Positions 1 to 7,289 of a DNA stretch of 12,343 nt are shown piece after piece. Position 1 is the first letter of the stretch. Every line of letters starts with the position of its first letter. A program made the translations under genes and the position numbers. The stretch is taken from assembly GCA_034003745.1 (NCBI GenBank), contig JAVEYA010000069.1, forward strand, positions 1-12,343, written 5' to 3'. The DNA is from JAVEYA01 sp034003745 (GTDB lineage: Bacteria > Bacillota > Peptococcia > DRI-13 > PHAD01). The notes below the pieces were generated by a model that saw only the letters and a program-made list of their open reading frames with translations, had not been told where the DNA came from and made no database searches.

Positions 1-892
1 GATATTGACGCGTTTGGGGGAGGCGGAAGCCAAGGTTCACGGCTGCAGCCTGGAAGAGGTTCATTTTCATGAGGTCGGGGCCATCGATACCATCGTGGAT
101 ATTGTCGGCGCTTCCTTTGGCCTCCATTATCTCGGCATTGAAAAGGTTTATGCCTCCCCGCTGAACACCGGGAGCGGCATGGTCAAGTGCGCCCACGGAC
201 TGATGCCCATCCCGGCTCCGGCCACAGCCGAATTGCTGAAAGACGCCGCCTTTTACAGCACAGGCGTGCGCGGCGAACTATTAACTCCCACCGGCGCAGC
301 TATCCTCACTGCCGTAGCGGAGAGCTTTGGCCCCCCGTCTGTCTTAAAGACGGAACGCGTTTCTTATGGCGCCGGTTCCTGGGATCTGGAGATACCCAAT
401 GTGGTGCGTCTTTTTATCGGTCAAAGCGCAGGCGCTGCTCAAGATAAAGAATTGGTAACAGTGCTGGAAACCACCATCGACGATCTCAATCCGGAGATTT
501 ACGGGTATCTTATGCAAAAGCTTTTTGCCGCAGGCGCTGCGGAAGTCTTTTTTACCCCGGTCTACATGAAAAAAAACCGGCCGGGCCTCCTATTAACCGT
601 ACTCAGTGACATAGCCCTGCAGGAAGCGCTCCTGGAGATTCTTTTCCGTGAATCCAGCACCTTGGGCGTAAGGGTGCGTCAGGAAAAGAAATACATGCTG
701 AAGAGGGATTTCTATCCGCTGGAGACGCCCTACGGCACGGTCAATATTAAAATCGGCCGGAAGGACGGCCAAATCGTCAACATTGCCCCGGAATATGAAG
801 ACTGCCGCCGGATAGCCAATAGAAAAGACCTGCCTTTAAAGCAGGTCTATCAGGAAGCTTTAGCCTTGGCGATACGGAAATTTGAGCCTTAA
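1..892 (+). CDS. larC: LarC, nickel insertion protein for the lactate racemase cofactor (5'-truncated)
   Basis: LarC inserts nickel into pyridinium-3,5-bisthiocarboxylate mononucleotide in a CTP-dependent reaction, the last step in making the nickel-pincer cofactor of LarA lactate racemase and related enzymes. The reading frame is open to the window edge and ends at TAA 890-892, giving about 295 residues of a family usually near 400-420, so the N-terminal quarter lies outside; the TTG at base 5 is not the real start. Family-typical stretches seen are HFHEVGAIDTIVDIVGA, the GELLTPTGAAILTA segment, the ETTIDDLNPEIYGYLMQKL segment and FFTPVYMKKNRPG. The ORF runs without interruption across the region where Lactobacillus plantarum splits larC into larC1 and larC2 by a frameshift. 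It converges on the chrA pair with only two bases between stop codons. No larA, larB or larE is in the window. Identification is confident. Confidence 0.93.
   Translation, partial: ILTRLGEAEAKVHGCSLEEVHFHEVGAIDTIVDIVGASFGLHYLGIEKVYASPLNTGSGMVKCAHGLMPIPAPATAELLKDAAFYSTGVRGELLTPTGAAILTAVAESFGPPSVLKTERVSYGAGSWDLEIPNVVRLFIGQSAGAAQDKELVTVLETTIDDLNPEIYGYLMQKLFAAGAAEVFFTPVYMKKNRPGLLLTVLSDIALQEALLEILFRESSTLGVRVRQEKKYMLKRDFYPLETPYGTVNIKIGRKDGQIVNIAPEYEDCRRIANRKDLPLKQVYQEALALAIRKFEP
826..848 (-). terminator. Probable Rho-independent terminator of the chrA pair, inside the larC 3' end
   Basis: Read on the minus strand, a perfect 8-bp stem AGACCTGC/GCAGGTCT with a 7-base loop is followed by TTTCTATT. 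It lies about 45 bases past the second chrA stop codon and inside the last codons of larC. The T tract is interrupted by one C. The position fits termination of the chrA transcript in a convergent pair with only two bases between genes. Confidence 0.5.
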
Positions 893-894
893 TC

Positions 895-1410
895 TTAGAA
901 AATAAAAATACCTAAGACCCCAAAAAGAAGTACAACCAGAACAGGATGCCAGTTTGTCTTCAGCATAATCAACAGTCCCGCACCCAGCATGATGAGGTCC
1001 TTCCAACCGGCCAGCGTATCCCGGCCGATCAGCAGGGCGGCCCCGACAACCAGCGCTACGACCACAGGGCGCAAACCCATAAAAGCGCTTTGAAAATACT
1101 TGTTGTCCTTGTTTCTCAGCACGACCCCGGCCAAACACAAAATAATGATAAACGAGGGGACTATTACACCTAGGGTCGCTGCAGCCGAGCCAAATACCCC
1201 GGCCATTTTATAGCCTACAAAGGTAGCCGTATTGATAGCCACCGGCCCCGGCGTAACTTCCGCAATGGCCAGAATATCCGAGAATTGGTGCATAGTCAGC
1301 CATTGATGAGAGATAACCACTTCCTGCTGGATCAGCGGCAGCATGCCGTATCCCCCGCCGAAACTAAACGCGCCAATCAGGAAAAAGGTTTTGAACAGTT
1401 CAAAGAGCAC
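895..1410 (-). CDS. chrA: ChrA-family chromate transporter, short-chain, second subunit
   Basis: A 171-residue integral membrane protein of the CHR family, which exports chromate or related oxyanions. The CHR domain fills it: an N-terminal membrane helix with FSFGGGYGMLPLIQQEVV (residues 16-32), the AEVTPGPVAINTATFVGYK segment (50-68), then GLRPVVVALVVGA (112-124) and further hydrophobic helices to the C-terminus. This is half the size of classical two-domain ChrA and typical of the short-chain form encoded as adjacent pairs. The start is GTG at 1408-1410, one base after the TGA of the partner gene, with AGGAGG 12 bases upstream overlapping the partner's last codons, so translational coupling is likely. 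The substrate cannot be proved from sequence; many short CHR proteins have no tested function. Confidence 0.9.
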   Translation of the reverse strand: MLFELFKTFFLIGAFSFGGGYGMLPLIQQEVVISHQWLTMHQFSDILAIAEVTPGPVAINTATFVGYKMAGVFGSAAATLGVIVPSFIIILCLAGVVLRNKDNKYFQSAFMGLRPVVVALVVGAALLIGRDTLAGWKDLIMLGAGLLIMLKTNWHPVLVVLLFGVLGIFIF

Positions 1411-1411
1411 T

Positions 1412-1984
1412 TCAACCCGCCTCCTTCTGCTTACGGGCTGAAAAACGCTGTATTGACAAGCCGGCCGCTGCGCCGGCTATTATTAATACGATGGGATGAA
1501 TCCCCGAGAAGATAAGCAGCAAAAGCGCAGCAGCGCCGATAATGATATCTGTAGACGCTTTGATAGACTTTTTTCCCATCTTCAATCCGGCTCCCAGAAT
1601 AAGCGCCACCACAGCCGGACGCACCCCCGCAAAGAATTTTTGCAGCATTTCGTGCTCGCCTTGTTGGGTTAAAAATACAGCCAGGATCAGGATAATCAAA
1701 AAAGAAGGCATGGTCACTCCCAGTAAACTGCCGGCCGCGCCGCTTATCCCCGCCAGCCTGTAGCCCACAAATACCGCTGAATTCCCGGCAATCGTGCCCG
1801 GCGCCGCCTGGGTCACGGCGATCATATCGATAAACTCTTCAGAGGTTATCCATTTATATCTTTGCACAACTTCCCGCTCTATCAGCGGAATCATAGCAAA
1901 GCCCCCGCCAAAAGTGCACAAGCCGATTATAAAGAAGGTCCAAAATAATTTAAGGCATCTGCCTAACGCGGTTTTTTCCGTCAT
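1412..1984 (-). CDS. chrA: ChrA-family chromate transporter, short-chain, first subunit
   Basis: A 190-residue CHR-family membrane protein, promoter-proximal partner of the 171-residue gene downstream. Visible motifs are CTFGGGFAMIPLIEREVV (23-40), TQAAPGTIAGNSAVFVGY (58-75) and FFAGVRPAVVALILGAG (117-133), each equivalent to motifs in its partner, so the two are paralogous halves that probably act together as a heterodimer or antiparallel pair. The ATG at 1982-1984 is preceded by GGGGGAT as ribosome binding site. The C-terminus is basic (SARKQKEAG). The two genes almost certainly form one transcript, given the one-base gap. Chromate as substrate is a family assignment, not something the sequence proves. 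Confidence 0.9.
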   Translation of the reverse strand: MTEKTALGRCLKLFWTFFIIGLCTFGGGFAMIPLIEREVVQRYKWITSEEFIDMIAVTQAAPGTIAGNSAVFVGYRLAGISGAAGSLLGVTMPSFLIILILAVFLTQQGEHEMLQKFFAGVRPAVVALILGAGLKMGKKSIKASTDIIIGAAALLLLIFSGIHPIVLIIAGAAAGLSIQRFSARKQKEAG

Positions 1985-1997
1985 CTTATCCCCCTGT

Positions 1998-2011
1998 GGG
2001 AATTCATTCCC
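1998..2011. promoter_or_regulatory. Palindrome at the chrA transcription start, possible operator
   Basis: GGGAAT-TC-ATTCCC is a perfect 6-2-6 inverted repeat directly downstream of the chrA -10 element and overlapping the predicted transcription start. Its position suits a repressor site, but no regulator gene is adjacent and a 14-base palindrome can arise by chance. Confidence 0.3.
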
Positions 2012-2014
2012 TTA

Positions 2015-2043
2015 AGTATAACAAAAAATCAGCGTCTTGGCAT
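2015..2043 (-). promoter_or_regulatory. Putative promoter of the chrA pair
   Basis: On the minus strand, ATGCCA (2043-2038) and TATACT (2020-2015) are separated by 17 bases; they match the sigma-A consensus at 4/6 and 5/6 positions. The start of transcription would fall near 2008, about 24 bases before the chrA ATG. The -35 element is weak, so confidence is modest. Confidence 0.4.
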
Positions 2044-2118
2044 TGAAAAAGACGGCTGGTTTCATTAAGCTATAGTTAAGATGCATTGCTTCTTATAGTA
2101 TTCATGGGAGGTGCCCCG

Positions 2119-3183
2119 GTGCAGCAAATTCTGGAGAGAGTTTATCTCGGCAATACCTTAAAAGACTATCTGACAAGTCTACTCTTCTTAATAATTTTAA
2201 CCTTAATTTTAAAAATACTTAATTATTTTGTGTTAAAACGCTTTTCGGCTTTCGTAGCCAAAACTGACACGACGATCGATGACTACCTGGTAAAAATATT
2301 CGAAAGCAGGATTCTGCCGCTGTTTTATTTTGGCGTCTTTTACGCGGCAGTTACCCGTTTAACCCTTGACCCGGCCCTGGAAAAAATCATCAACTTCATC
2401 GCACTGGCCCTCCTGGCTTTTTTCGGCGCGTCTTGTATCTCTTCCGCTCTTATTTATACTTTTAAACAATATTGCGAGAAAAATTGCAAAAAAAATGAAA
2501 TGGACTATGTCCTGCGCCTGGTGACCAAACTGATTCAGGTAATTGTCTGGGGAATTTTCATCGTCCTCCTCTTGGATAACTTTATTGAAATCGATGCGCT
2601 GATTGCCGGGCTGGGCATCGGCGGCATCGCCATTGCTTTTGCCGCACAGGCTATCCTCTCGGATATTTTCAGCTACTTCTCCATCTTCCTGGACCGTCCC
2701 TTTGAAATCGGCGATTTCATTACCGTGGATACTTTCAGCGGCACCGTCGAGCATATCGGACTGAAAACCACCCGCCTCAGGAGCCTCAGCGGGGAGCAGC
2801 TTATCTTCTCCAACGGCGATCTAACCACCTCACGGGTCCGCAATTACAAGCGCATGGTTTCACGCCGGATACTGTTCACCATCAAAGTTCCTCCGGATAC
2901 CGATCTTTCTCTTTTAAAGGAAATACCGGAGCTCATCAGGAATATTATTCTGGAGCAGAATGCCGTCACCTTCGATCGCGCCCATTTTGCCGGCTACGGT
3001 GATTTCAGCCTGGATTTTGAAGCTGTCTATTACATCAATAGCAATGAGTACAATAAATATATGGATATTCAACAGGCTGTCAATTACCGCCTGAAAGAAG
3101 AATTTGAACGACGCGGGATTAAATTCGCCTATCCCACGCAGGCCCTGCTGAATAAACAGGCGGAAGAAACGCAAGACAGCTGA
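2119..3183 (+). CDS. mscS: MscS-family small-conductance mechanosensitive channel
   Basis: A membrane channel that opens under membrane tension and releases solutes on osmotic downshock. Using the GTG at 2119 gives 354 residues. Hydrophobic segments lie at about 20-39, 65-81, 90-114 and 136-157, followed by the pore-lining helix with GLGIGGIAIAFAAQ (164-177), which is the MscS signature, and LDRPFEIGDFI (about 191-201) entering the beta domain; the rest is the cytoplasmic vestibule. This is larger than E. coli MscS (286 residues) and has extra N-terminal membrane helices, as in YnaI-type relatives. GTG 2119 is preferred over the in-frame TTG 2086 and ATG 2104 because GGAGG at 2107-2111 sits 7 bases before it. 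The HD-domain gene follows after 19 bases and is probably co-transcribed. Confidence 0.9.
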   Translation: MQQILERVYLGNTLKDYLTSLLFLIILTLILKILNYFVLKRFSAFVAKTDTTIDDYLVKIFESRILPLFYFGVFYAAVTRLTLDPALEKIINFIALALLAFFGASCISSALIYTFKQYCEKNCKKNEMDYVLRLVTKLIQVIVWGIFIVLLLDNFIEIDALIAGLGIGGIAIAFAAQAILSDIFSYFSIFLDRPFEIGDFITVDTFSGTVEHIGLKTTRLRSLSGEQLIFSNGDLTTSRVRNYKRMVSRRILFTIKVPPDTDLSLLKEIPELIRNIILEQNAVTFDRAHFAGYGDFSLDFEAVYYINSNEYNKYMDIQQAVNYRLKEEFERRGIKFAYPTQALLNKQAEETQDS

Positions 3184-3202
3184 TCATAAGGGGGAATCAT
3201 CC

Positions 3203-3781
3203 ATGAGTCATTTTCTAGCCTACCTGGCAAGGATGAAATTAATCAAGCGCTGGGGCTTAATGCGCAATATTTACCCGGAGAACATCCAGGAGCATAGCCT
3301 CCAGGTGGCTCTTCTAGCCCATAACTTGGCCGTCATTAAGAATACCTTCTATCATGGCGCCGTTAATCCCGAAAGGGTTGCCGTCTGTGCTTTATACCAT
3401 GAGGTCAGTGAAATCATAACCGGGGACCTCGCCAGTCCCATCAAGCATTACAATCCGGAAATAAAAAAAGCCTTCGGACAAATCGAAGACTTTGCCAGAG
3501 AAAAGTTGTATAAAATGCTGCCGGAAGAACTCCGGCCGGCTTACCATCCTTTGCTCTTTTTTGAAGAGATGGATGAAGATACCTTACGTCTCATCAAAGT
3601 GGCCGATAAACTAAGCGCTTATCTGAAATGCCTGGAGGAATTAACGGCCGGAAACAACGAATTCCGTGAAGCCGAGAAAACCCTGAAAAAAGAACTGATC
3701 AAACTGCATTGTCCGGAGCTCGACTACTTCATGGAACAGTTCATGCCCAGCTTCAAGCTGACGCTGGATGAAATGAACTAA
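3203..3781 (+). CDS. yfbR: YfbR-like HD-domain 5'-deoxynucleotidase with an HE in place of HD
   Basis: A 192-residue cytosolic protein that aligns, from memory, along its whole length with E. coli YfbR (199 residues), which dephosphorylates deoxynucleoside 5'-monophosphates. Matching blocks are ENIQEHSLQVALLAHNLAVI, the YHEVSEIITGDLASPIKHYN region, ADKLSAYLKCLEELTAGNNE and LDYFMEQFMPSFKLTLDE. Metal ligands corresponding to E. coli H33, H68, D69 and D137 fall at H31, H66, E67 and D135, so the aspartate of the HD motif is glutamate here (codon GAG), while the catalytic glutamate (E. coli E72) is kept as E70. The ATG at 3203 follows AAGGGGG with about 8 bases of spacing. It sits 19 bases after mscS and ends 10 bases before the stop of the convergent ABC operon. 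The family is confident; retained activity is inferred. Confidence 0.88.
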   Translation: MSHFLAYLARMKLIKRWGLMRNIYPENIQEHSLQVALLAHNLAVIKNTFYHGAVNPERVAVCALYHEVSEIITGDLASPIKHYNPEIKKAFGQIEDFAREKLYKMLPEELRPAYHPLLFFEEMDEDTLRLIKVADKLSAYLKCLEELTAGNNEFREAEKTLKKELIKLHCPELDYFMEQFMPSFKLTLDEMN

Positions 3782-3791
3782 TCCCTTAATT

Positions 3792-4889
3792 TTATATGCT
3801 GTTGACTTTCGCGTTTTCTTTGAGGCCTTCCAGTTGCGGGTTAAGAATAATCTTTTCCCCGGCGGTAAGGCCTTCTTCTATGATAACCTCCCGATCATTT
3901 TCCAACCCCGTCTTCACCGCCCGTATCCGGGCCTTGCCGTCTATCGCAACCCAGAGGGCGTCGCCGGATTCATAAGGAAACAGGGCAGTTTTGGGCACAA
4001 TCAGGGCATTCTCCCGTTCCTGGATAGTGAATCGCACATTCAGGGCGTAACCCGGGCGAAGCGTTAAACCGGCCGGTATTTGCGGTTGGATGGACACTTT
4101 CAACCTCTGCTCGACTAAGCCCAGCGCGGATGTTTTTTCCACGGCGGCAGGGGCAATCTTTTCCACCTCTCCCGGGAAGATAATATCCAGCTCTTTATTA
4201 TCCTGAATCAGCTCTACCTGCATTCCAGACCACAGGACGGCAGCGTCTTCGGTCAATACATAAACTTCGGCTCCATAGTCCCCTTCCGGCAGTATTGTCA
4301 AAAGATATTGCCCCGGCTGAGCGACCATCCCCGGTTTCACCTCCAGATTCGCTACCGTCCCCGCGGCAGGAGCCGTTATTTTGCTTTCCCCGCTCTGATA
4401 CCGCAGAAGCCCCAACTGGGCCTGCAAAGCTTCGATTTGACCGGGATAATACTCCGAATTCACCCGGTTCGCGGCATCTTCATATTCCTTGCTGCTGATG
4501 GCGCCGGCTTCATACAGCTTCCGTAGATCTTCCAGAGAGACCTGTGATTTTTCCAGCTTATATTGGGCTGTAAGACTTTTCACCTGGGCTTCCAGCTGTG
4601 CTATCTGGAAAGTGAGCTCACTCTCATCAAAGGAAATCAATAACTCCCCCACCTCTACAGCCTGACCCTCGGCCACCGGCAGCGACAAAATCTTGCCGCC
4701 ATAAGCGGCATGCACCCGCCGTTCTCCCTGGGAGACAACAATTCCTTCTTCCTCAAAGGCCTTGACAAAAGTACGCGGCGAAATTTCCAGCGTCTCGGCA
4801 TCAATACCGCGGGAATATTGCGCGATCACTATTGCAACGACTGCCACAGCCAGGATTATTCCAAAAATAAGCTTCCATTTCTTTTTCAT
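3792..4889 (-). CDS. HlyD/MacA-type membrane fusion (adaptor) protein of an ABC exporter
   Basis: A 365-residue adaptor that would link the ABC permease to the cell exterior. After a basic N-terminus comes one membrane helix (about 6-23) without a lipobox cysteine, so it is anchored as an uncleaved signal anchor. Then come the first half of a lipoyl-like hairpin (58-88, GGKILSLPVAEGQAVEVGE), a coiled-coil hairpin (about 91-165), the second lipoyl half (168-200, KITAPAAGTVANLEVKPG) and beta-barrel and membrane-proximal domains ending in VNSI. It is last in the ATPase-permease-adaptor operon, 30 bases after the permease stop, with GAGGGGG before its ATG. In a single-membrane cell such adaptors assist export of peptides, toxins or drugs across the membrane; the substrate cannot be read from sequence. 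TAA lies 10 bases from the convergent yfbR-like gene and I see no clear terminator. Confidence 0.9.
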   Translation of the reverse strand: MKKKWKLIFGIILAVAVVAIVIAQYSRGIDAETLEISPRTFVKAFEEEGIVVSQGERRVHAAYGGKILSLPVAEGQAVEVGELLISFDESELTFQIAQLEAQVKSLTAQYKLEKSQVSLEDLRKLYEAGAISSKEYEDAANRVNSEYYPGQIEALQAQLGLLRYQSGESKITAPAAGTVANLEVKPGMVAQPGQYLLTILPEGDYGAEVYVLTEDAAVLWSGMQVELIQDNKELDIIFPGEVEKIAPAAVEKTSALGLVEQRLKVSIQPQIPAGLTLRPGYALNVRFTIQERENALIVPKTALFPYESGDALWVAIDGKARIRAVKTGLENDREVIIEEGLTAGEKIILNPQLEGLKENAKVNSI

Positions 4890-4919
4890 ACTTACAGCCC
4901 CCTCTTTCTTATACTACCG

Positions 4920-7289
4920 TTATTCTCCGGCCTTCAGGACGTCGGCAATCTTCAACGCCCTGATTTTCCCTGCCGCCGCCCGTTGAGCGACCCAAATCGA
5001 AGCGACGGTTATAATAGAACCAATGACGATGGTCATTCCGCCAAAAGATGACGGCATGCTGTAGAGATCATTGCTGAGGGATTGAGCCATGCCTACCAGC
5101 AAAAGCTTGGTTAAAGGGATGCCCAGGAGCATGCCAAATATGGAAATGAACCATTGCTCAAAAGTGATGACCGACAATACTTCCGCCGGCGTCATACCCA
5201 AGACCATCATGGAGGCCAGTTCCCGGCTGCGCTCGGAGACGGTGATCACGGAAGAATTATAGATGATGGCAAAGCCCACTACCACGCCAATCAATAACAA
5301 GATATAGATCGTTCCGGAATAAGTAGCCATTAAATCCCGCAGCGCCTGCAGCATCTTATTGCGATCCTCCATCACGGAAATAGCCGCGGAATTCTGATAT
5401 TCCGCCCGCAAAAGCGGCATCGCCCCTTCATCCGCCGTCACCATCAGCGTAGTAGCCAGGGGACCCTGTTTCAGCATGGATTGCAGAGAATTTATCTCCA
5501 TATAGGCGTTAACACCCATGAATTGCGGGATTATCGCCGTCACTTCCACTTCCTGACGCGCAGCAGGGTCTTTGGCCATAACGCTTTCCACCACAACGCG
5601 CGTACCCACCCGGGCATCCAACAATTCTGCCAGGCGCTCAGAAATCATAATGCCGTAGATAGGCGGAGCCAGCTGCCGGCCCTGTTTGTCCAGAATCTTA
5701 TGCAATTGGCCGTCTTGGGGCAGCCCTAAGATCACCACGTCTTTTTCCCGCCAGTTATTTTTCAGCGTCGCCGGTATTTCCGCCTTGCTTTCGACCCGCT
5801 TCACACCGGGAAAACGGCTTAATTCCCTCTCGGCACCGGCTTGGTCGGAAGGCCGGTTCAGCGTTATTTTCAAATTATAGACTTCCACTTTCTCGAATTG
5901 ATCGTACATCATTTGCTCGGTCGTCTCCCACATGGACCAGCAAACGCCTACCAGGGCAAAGGAAAACATAATACCGACGAGAACAAAGACGCTGCGGCCT
6001 TTTTGCCGGAAAAGATTGCGCACAGCCATCTTACCCTGCACATTAAGCATCTGCCAGAAAAAAGCGACGCGCTCCAACAAAATGCTTTTCCCGGCAGGCG
6101 GCGCGCCGGGTCGCATCGCTTCGGCCGGTTCCAGGATGAGTATCTTCCGGCAGCCCCGGTAGCCGGCAAAAGCGGAAAAGGCAAGGCCCAGAAGTACGCC
6201 CTGGAACAGCACCTCCGGTGAAAAACCGCTCCGCAAATCGGGCATATTGAAGTAAAGCGCATACATCGAGGTCAGCGGCTGTGCCAGGGCAATGCCCAAC
6301 AGACCGCCGATGACGCCGCCGCCAAGGCCCACTGTCAACGCATAGGACATATAATGGGCGACAACTTCCTGATTGGAATAGCCCAAAGCTTTTAAGACGC
6401 CGATTTGACTGCGCTGGTTCTCAATCATCCGCTTCAGCATGATATACAAAATGACGCTGGCTACGCCCACGAAAAGCACCGGCAGCGAAGTCCCCATTGT
6501 CTTCAGCTGTTCAAGTTCCGCGGAAATCAGCACATGGCTGGATTGGTCCTCACGGGAATAAATGCTGGTCAGTCCATAGGGCTTCAGTTCCGGCTTAAGG
6601 CGGTCTTCTACCTCCTCATAACTGCTCCCGGCCTGAATCGTAAAAACAATGCTGTTGACCGTCCCCTGCTCCTGAAATAAGCTTTTCATAGCCTCATAAG
6701 GAATGAAGGCAATACCGAATTCTGCCGGATTAGGGAACAATTCCCCCGCGGTACGCAGCGCGTAGATGAATTCCGGACTCAGGCCGACGCCGTTAATGGT
6801 GAGATTTCTCTTTTTCCCCTCGGCAATAATCTCAATTGTATCGTTTAGGCTCAATTGATTGGCCTCTAAAAATTTATTGTCAATCCAGATGTTCAACCGC
6901 TCTTCATCCAGGGCAACGCCCCGTTCCAAATGCACCCCATTGACAGGATAATCGACCTTGGGGTCAATAGAAACCAACCGGAGGTAAATATTCTCTTCCC
7001 GTCCCGGCAGAAGCGCCCGGACATCCTTGACCAAGCGGCCTTGAAGATCGCGGATACCCTCAATATTCCTGAGCTTTTCCGCCTCTCCGTACGGCATCGC
7101 CCTGACTTCGGCAAAGCCATCGGCAAAGTTTTGATGGAAGTAAAAAGAATCCCTGGATAAGTTAAGGTTATCCATGACCAAGGCAAAAGAGGTAAAGACC
7201 ATCAATCCGATGGTGATAACAACCAAACAAGCCAGATAAGAGCCCCGGTTATCTTTGATGTCGCGCAGCATTTTTCTCATGAGCATCAC
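4920..7289 (-). CDS. ABC exporter permease with duplicated FtsX/MacB-type domain
   Basis: A 789-residue membrane protein with two repeats of the MacB-periplasmic-core plus FtsX arrangement. Each half starts with one helix (about 14-40, and near 430-455 at VFVLVGIMFSFALVGVCW), has a large extracytoplasmic domain, then three helices (from about 268 and from about 655), giving 8 membrane segments. The coupling-helix-like stretch after the first helix of the triplet is visible in both halves: RSQIGVLKALGYSNQEVVAH in the first and SRELASMMVLGMTPAEVLSV in the second. The C-terminus, KIRALKIADVLKAGE, resembles the usual end of this family. The GTG at 7287-7289 overlaps the ATPase stop as GTGA and is preceded by GGAGGAGG, so translation is coupled; an in-frame ATG one codon later is equally possible. 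It moves its substrate with the ATPase and adaptor. The substrate is unknown. Confidence 0.92.
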   Translation of the reverse strand: MMLMRKMLRDIKDNRGSYLACLVVITIGLMVFTSFALVMDNLNLSRDSFYFHQNFADGFAEVRAMPYGEAEKLRNIEGIRDLQGRLVKDVRALLPGREENIYLRLVSIDPKVDYPVNGVHLERGVALDEERLNIWIDNKFLEANQLSLNDTIEIIAEGKKRNLTINGVGLSPEFIYALRTAGELFPNPAEFGIAFIPYEAMKSLFQEQGTVNSIVFTIQAGSSYEEVEDRLKPELKPYGLTSIYSREDQSSHVLISAELEQLKTMGTSLPVLFVGVASVILYIMLKRMIENQRSQIGVLKALGYSNQEVVAHYMSYALTVGLGGGVIGGLLGIALAQPLTSMYALYFNMPDLRSGFSPEVLFQGVLLGLAFSAFAGYRGCRKILILEPAEAMRPGAPPAGKSILLERVAFFWQMLNVQGKMAVRNLFRQKGRSVFVLVGIMFSFALVGVCWSMWETTEQMMYDQFEKVEVYNLKITLNRPSDQAGAERELSRFPGVKRVESKAEIPATLKNNWREKDVVILGLPQDGQLHKILDKQGRQLAPPIYGIMISERLAELLDARVGTRVVVESVMAKDPAARQEVEVTAIIPQFMGVNAYMEINSLQSMLKQGPLATTLMVTADEGAMPLLRAEYQNSAAISVMEDRNKMLQALRDLMATYSGTIYILLLIGVVVGFAIIYNSSVITVSERSRELASMMVLGMTPAEVLSVITFEQWFISIFGMLLGIPLTKLLLVGMAQSLSNDLYSMPSSFGGMTIVIGSIITVASIWVAQRAAAGKIRALKIADVLKAGE

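Noticed and set aside
860..1138. 92-residue minus-strand open frame overlapping chrA
   Set aside because: It is another frame of the clearly recognised chrA gene, and its translation is rich in G, R and C with no family resemblance.
895..1984. chrA split by a frameshift (pseudogene)
   Set aside because: Each half has its own full CHR motifs, start codon and ribosome binding site; paired short chrA genes are a normal arrangement.
2043..2099. Promoter for mscS on the plus strand (TTGAAA near 2043, TATAGT at 2071 and 2094)
   Set aside because: No pair of elements has acceptable spacing (22 bases for the best pair), so I do not call it.
2086..2118. Upstream TTG (2086) or ATG (2104) as the mscS start
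   Set aside because: The GGAGG at 2107-2111 lies downstream of both and is well spaced only for GTG 2119.
2359..2754. 131-residue open frame antisense to mscS
   Set aside because: It lies entirely against the conserved MscS pore and beta-domain coding region and has no ribosome binding site or recognisable domain.
3782..3791. Terminator between the convergent yfbR-like and adaptor genes
   Set aside because: Only 10 bases separate the stops, and nearby hairpins (such as AGCTTCAAGCT in the yfbR-like gene) lack a T tract.
5841..6221. 126-residue plus-strand open frame inside the permease gene
   Set aside because: Antisense shadow of the FtsX-type permease; low-complexity, histidine- and lysine-rich translation.
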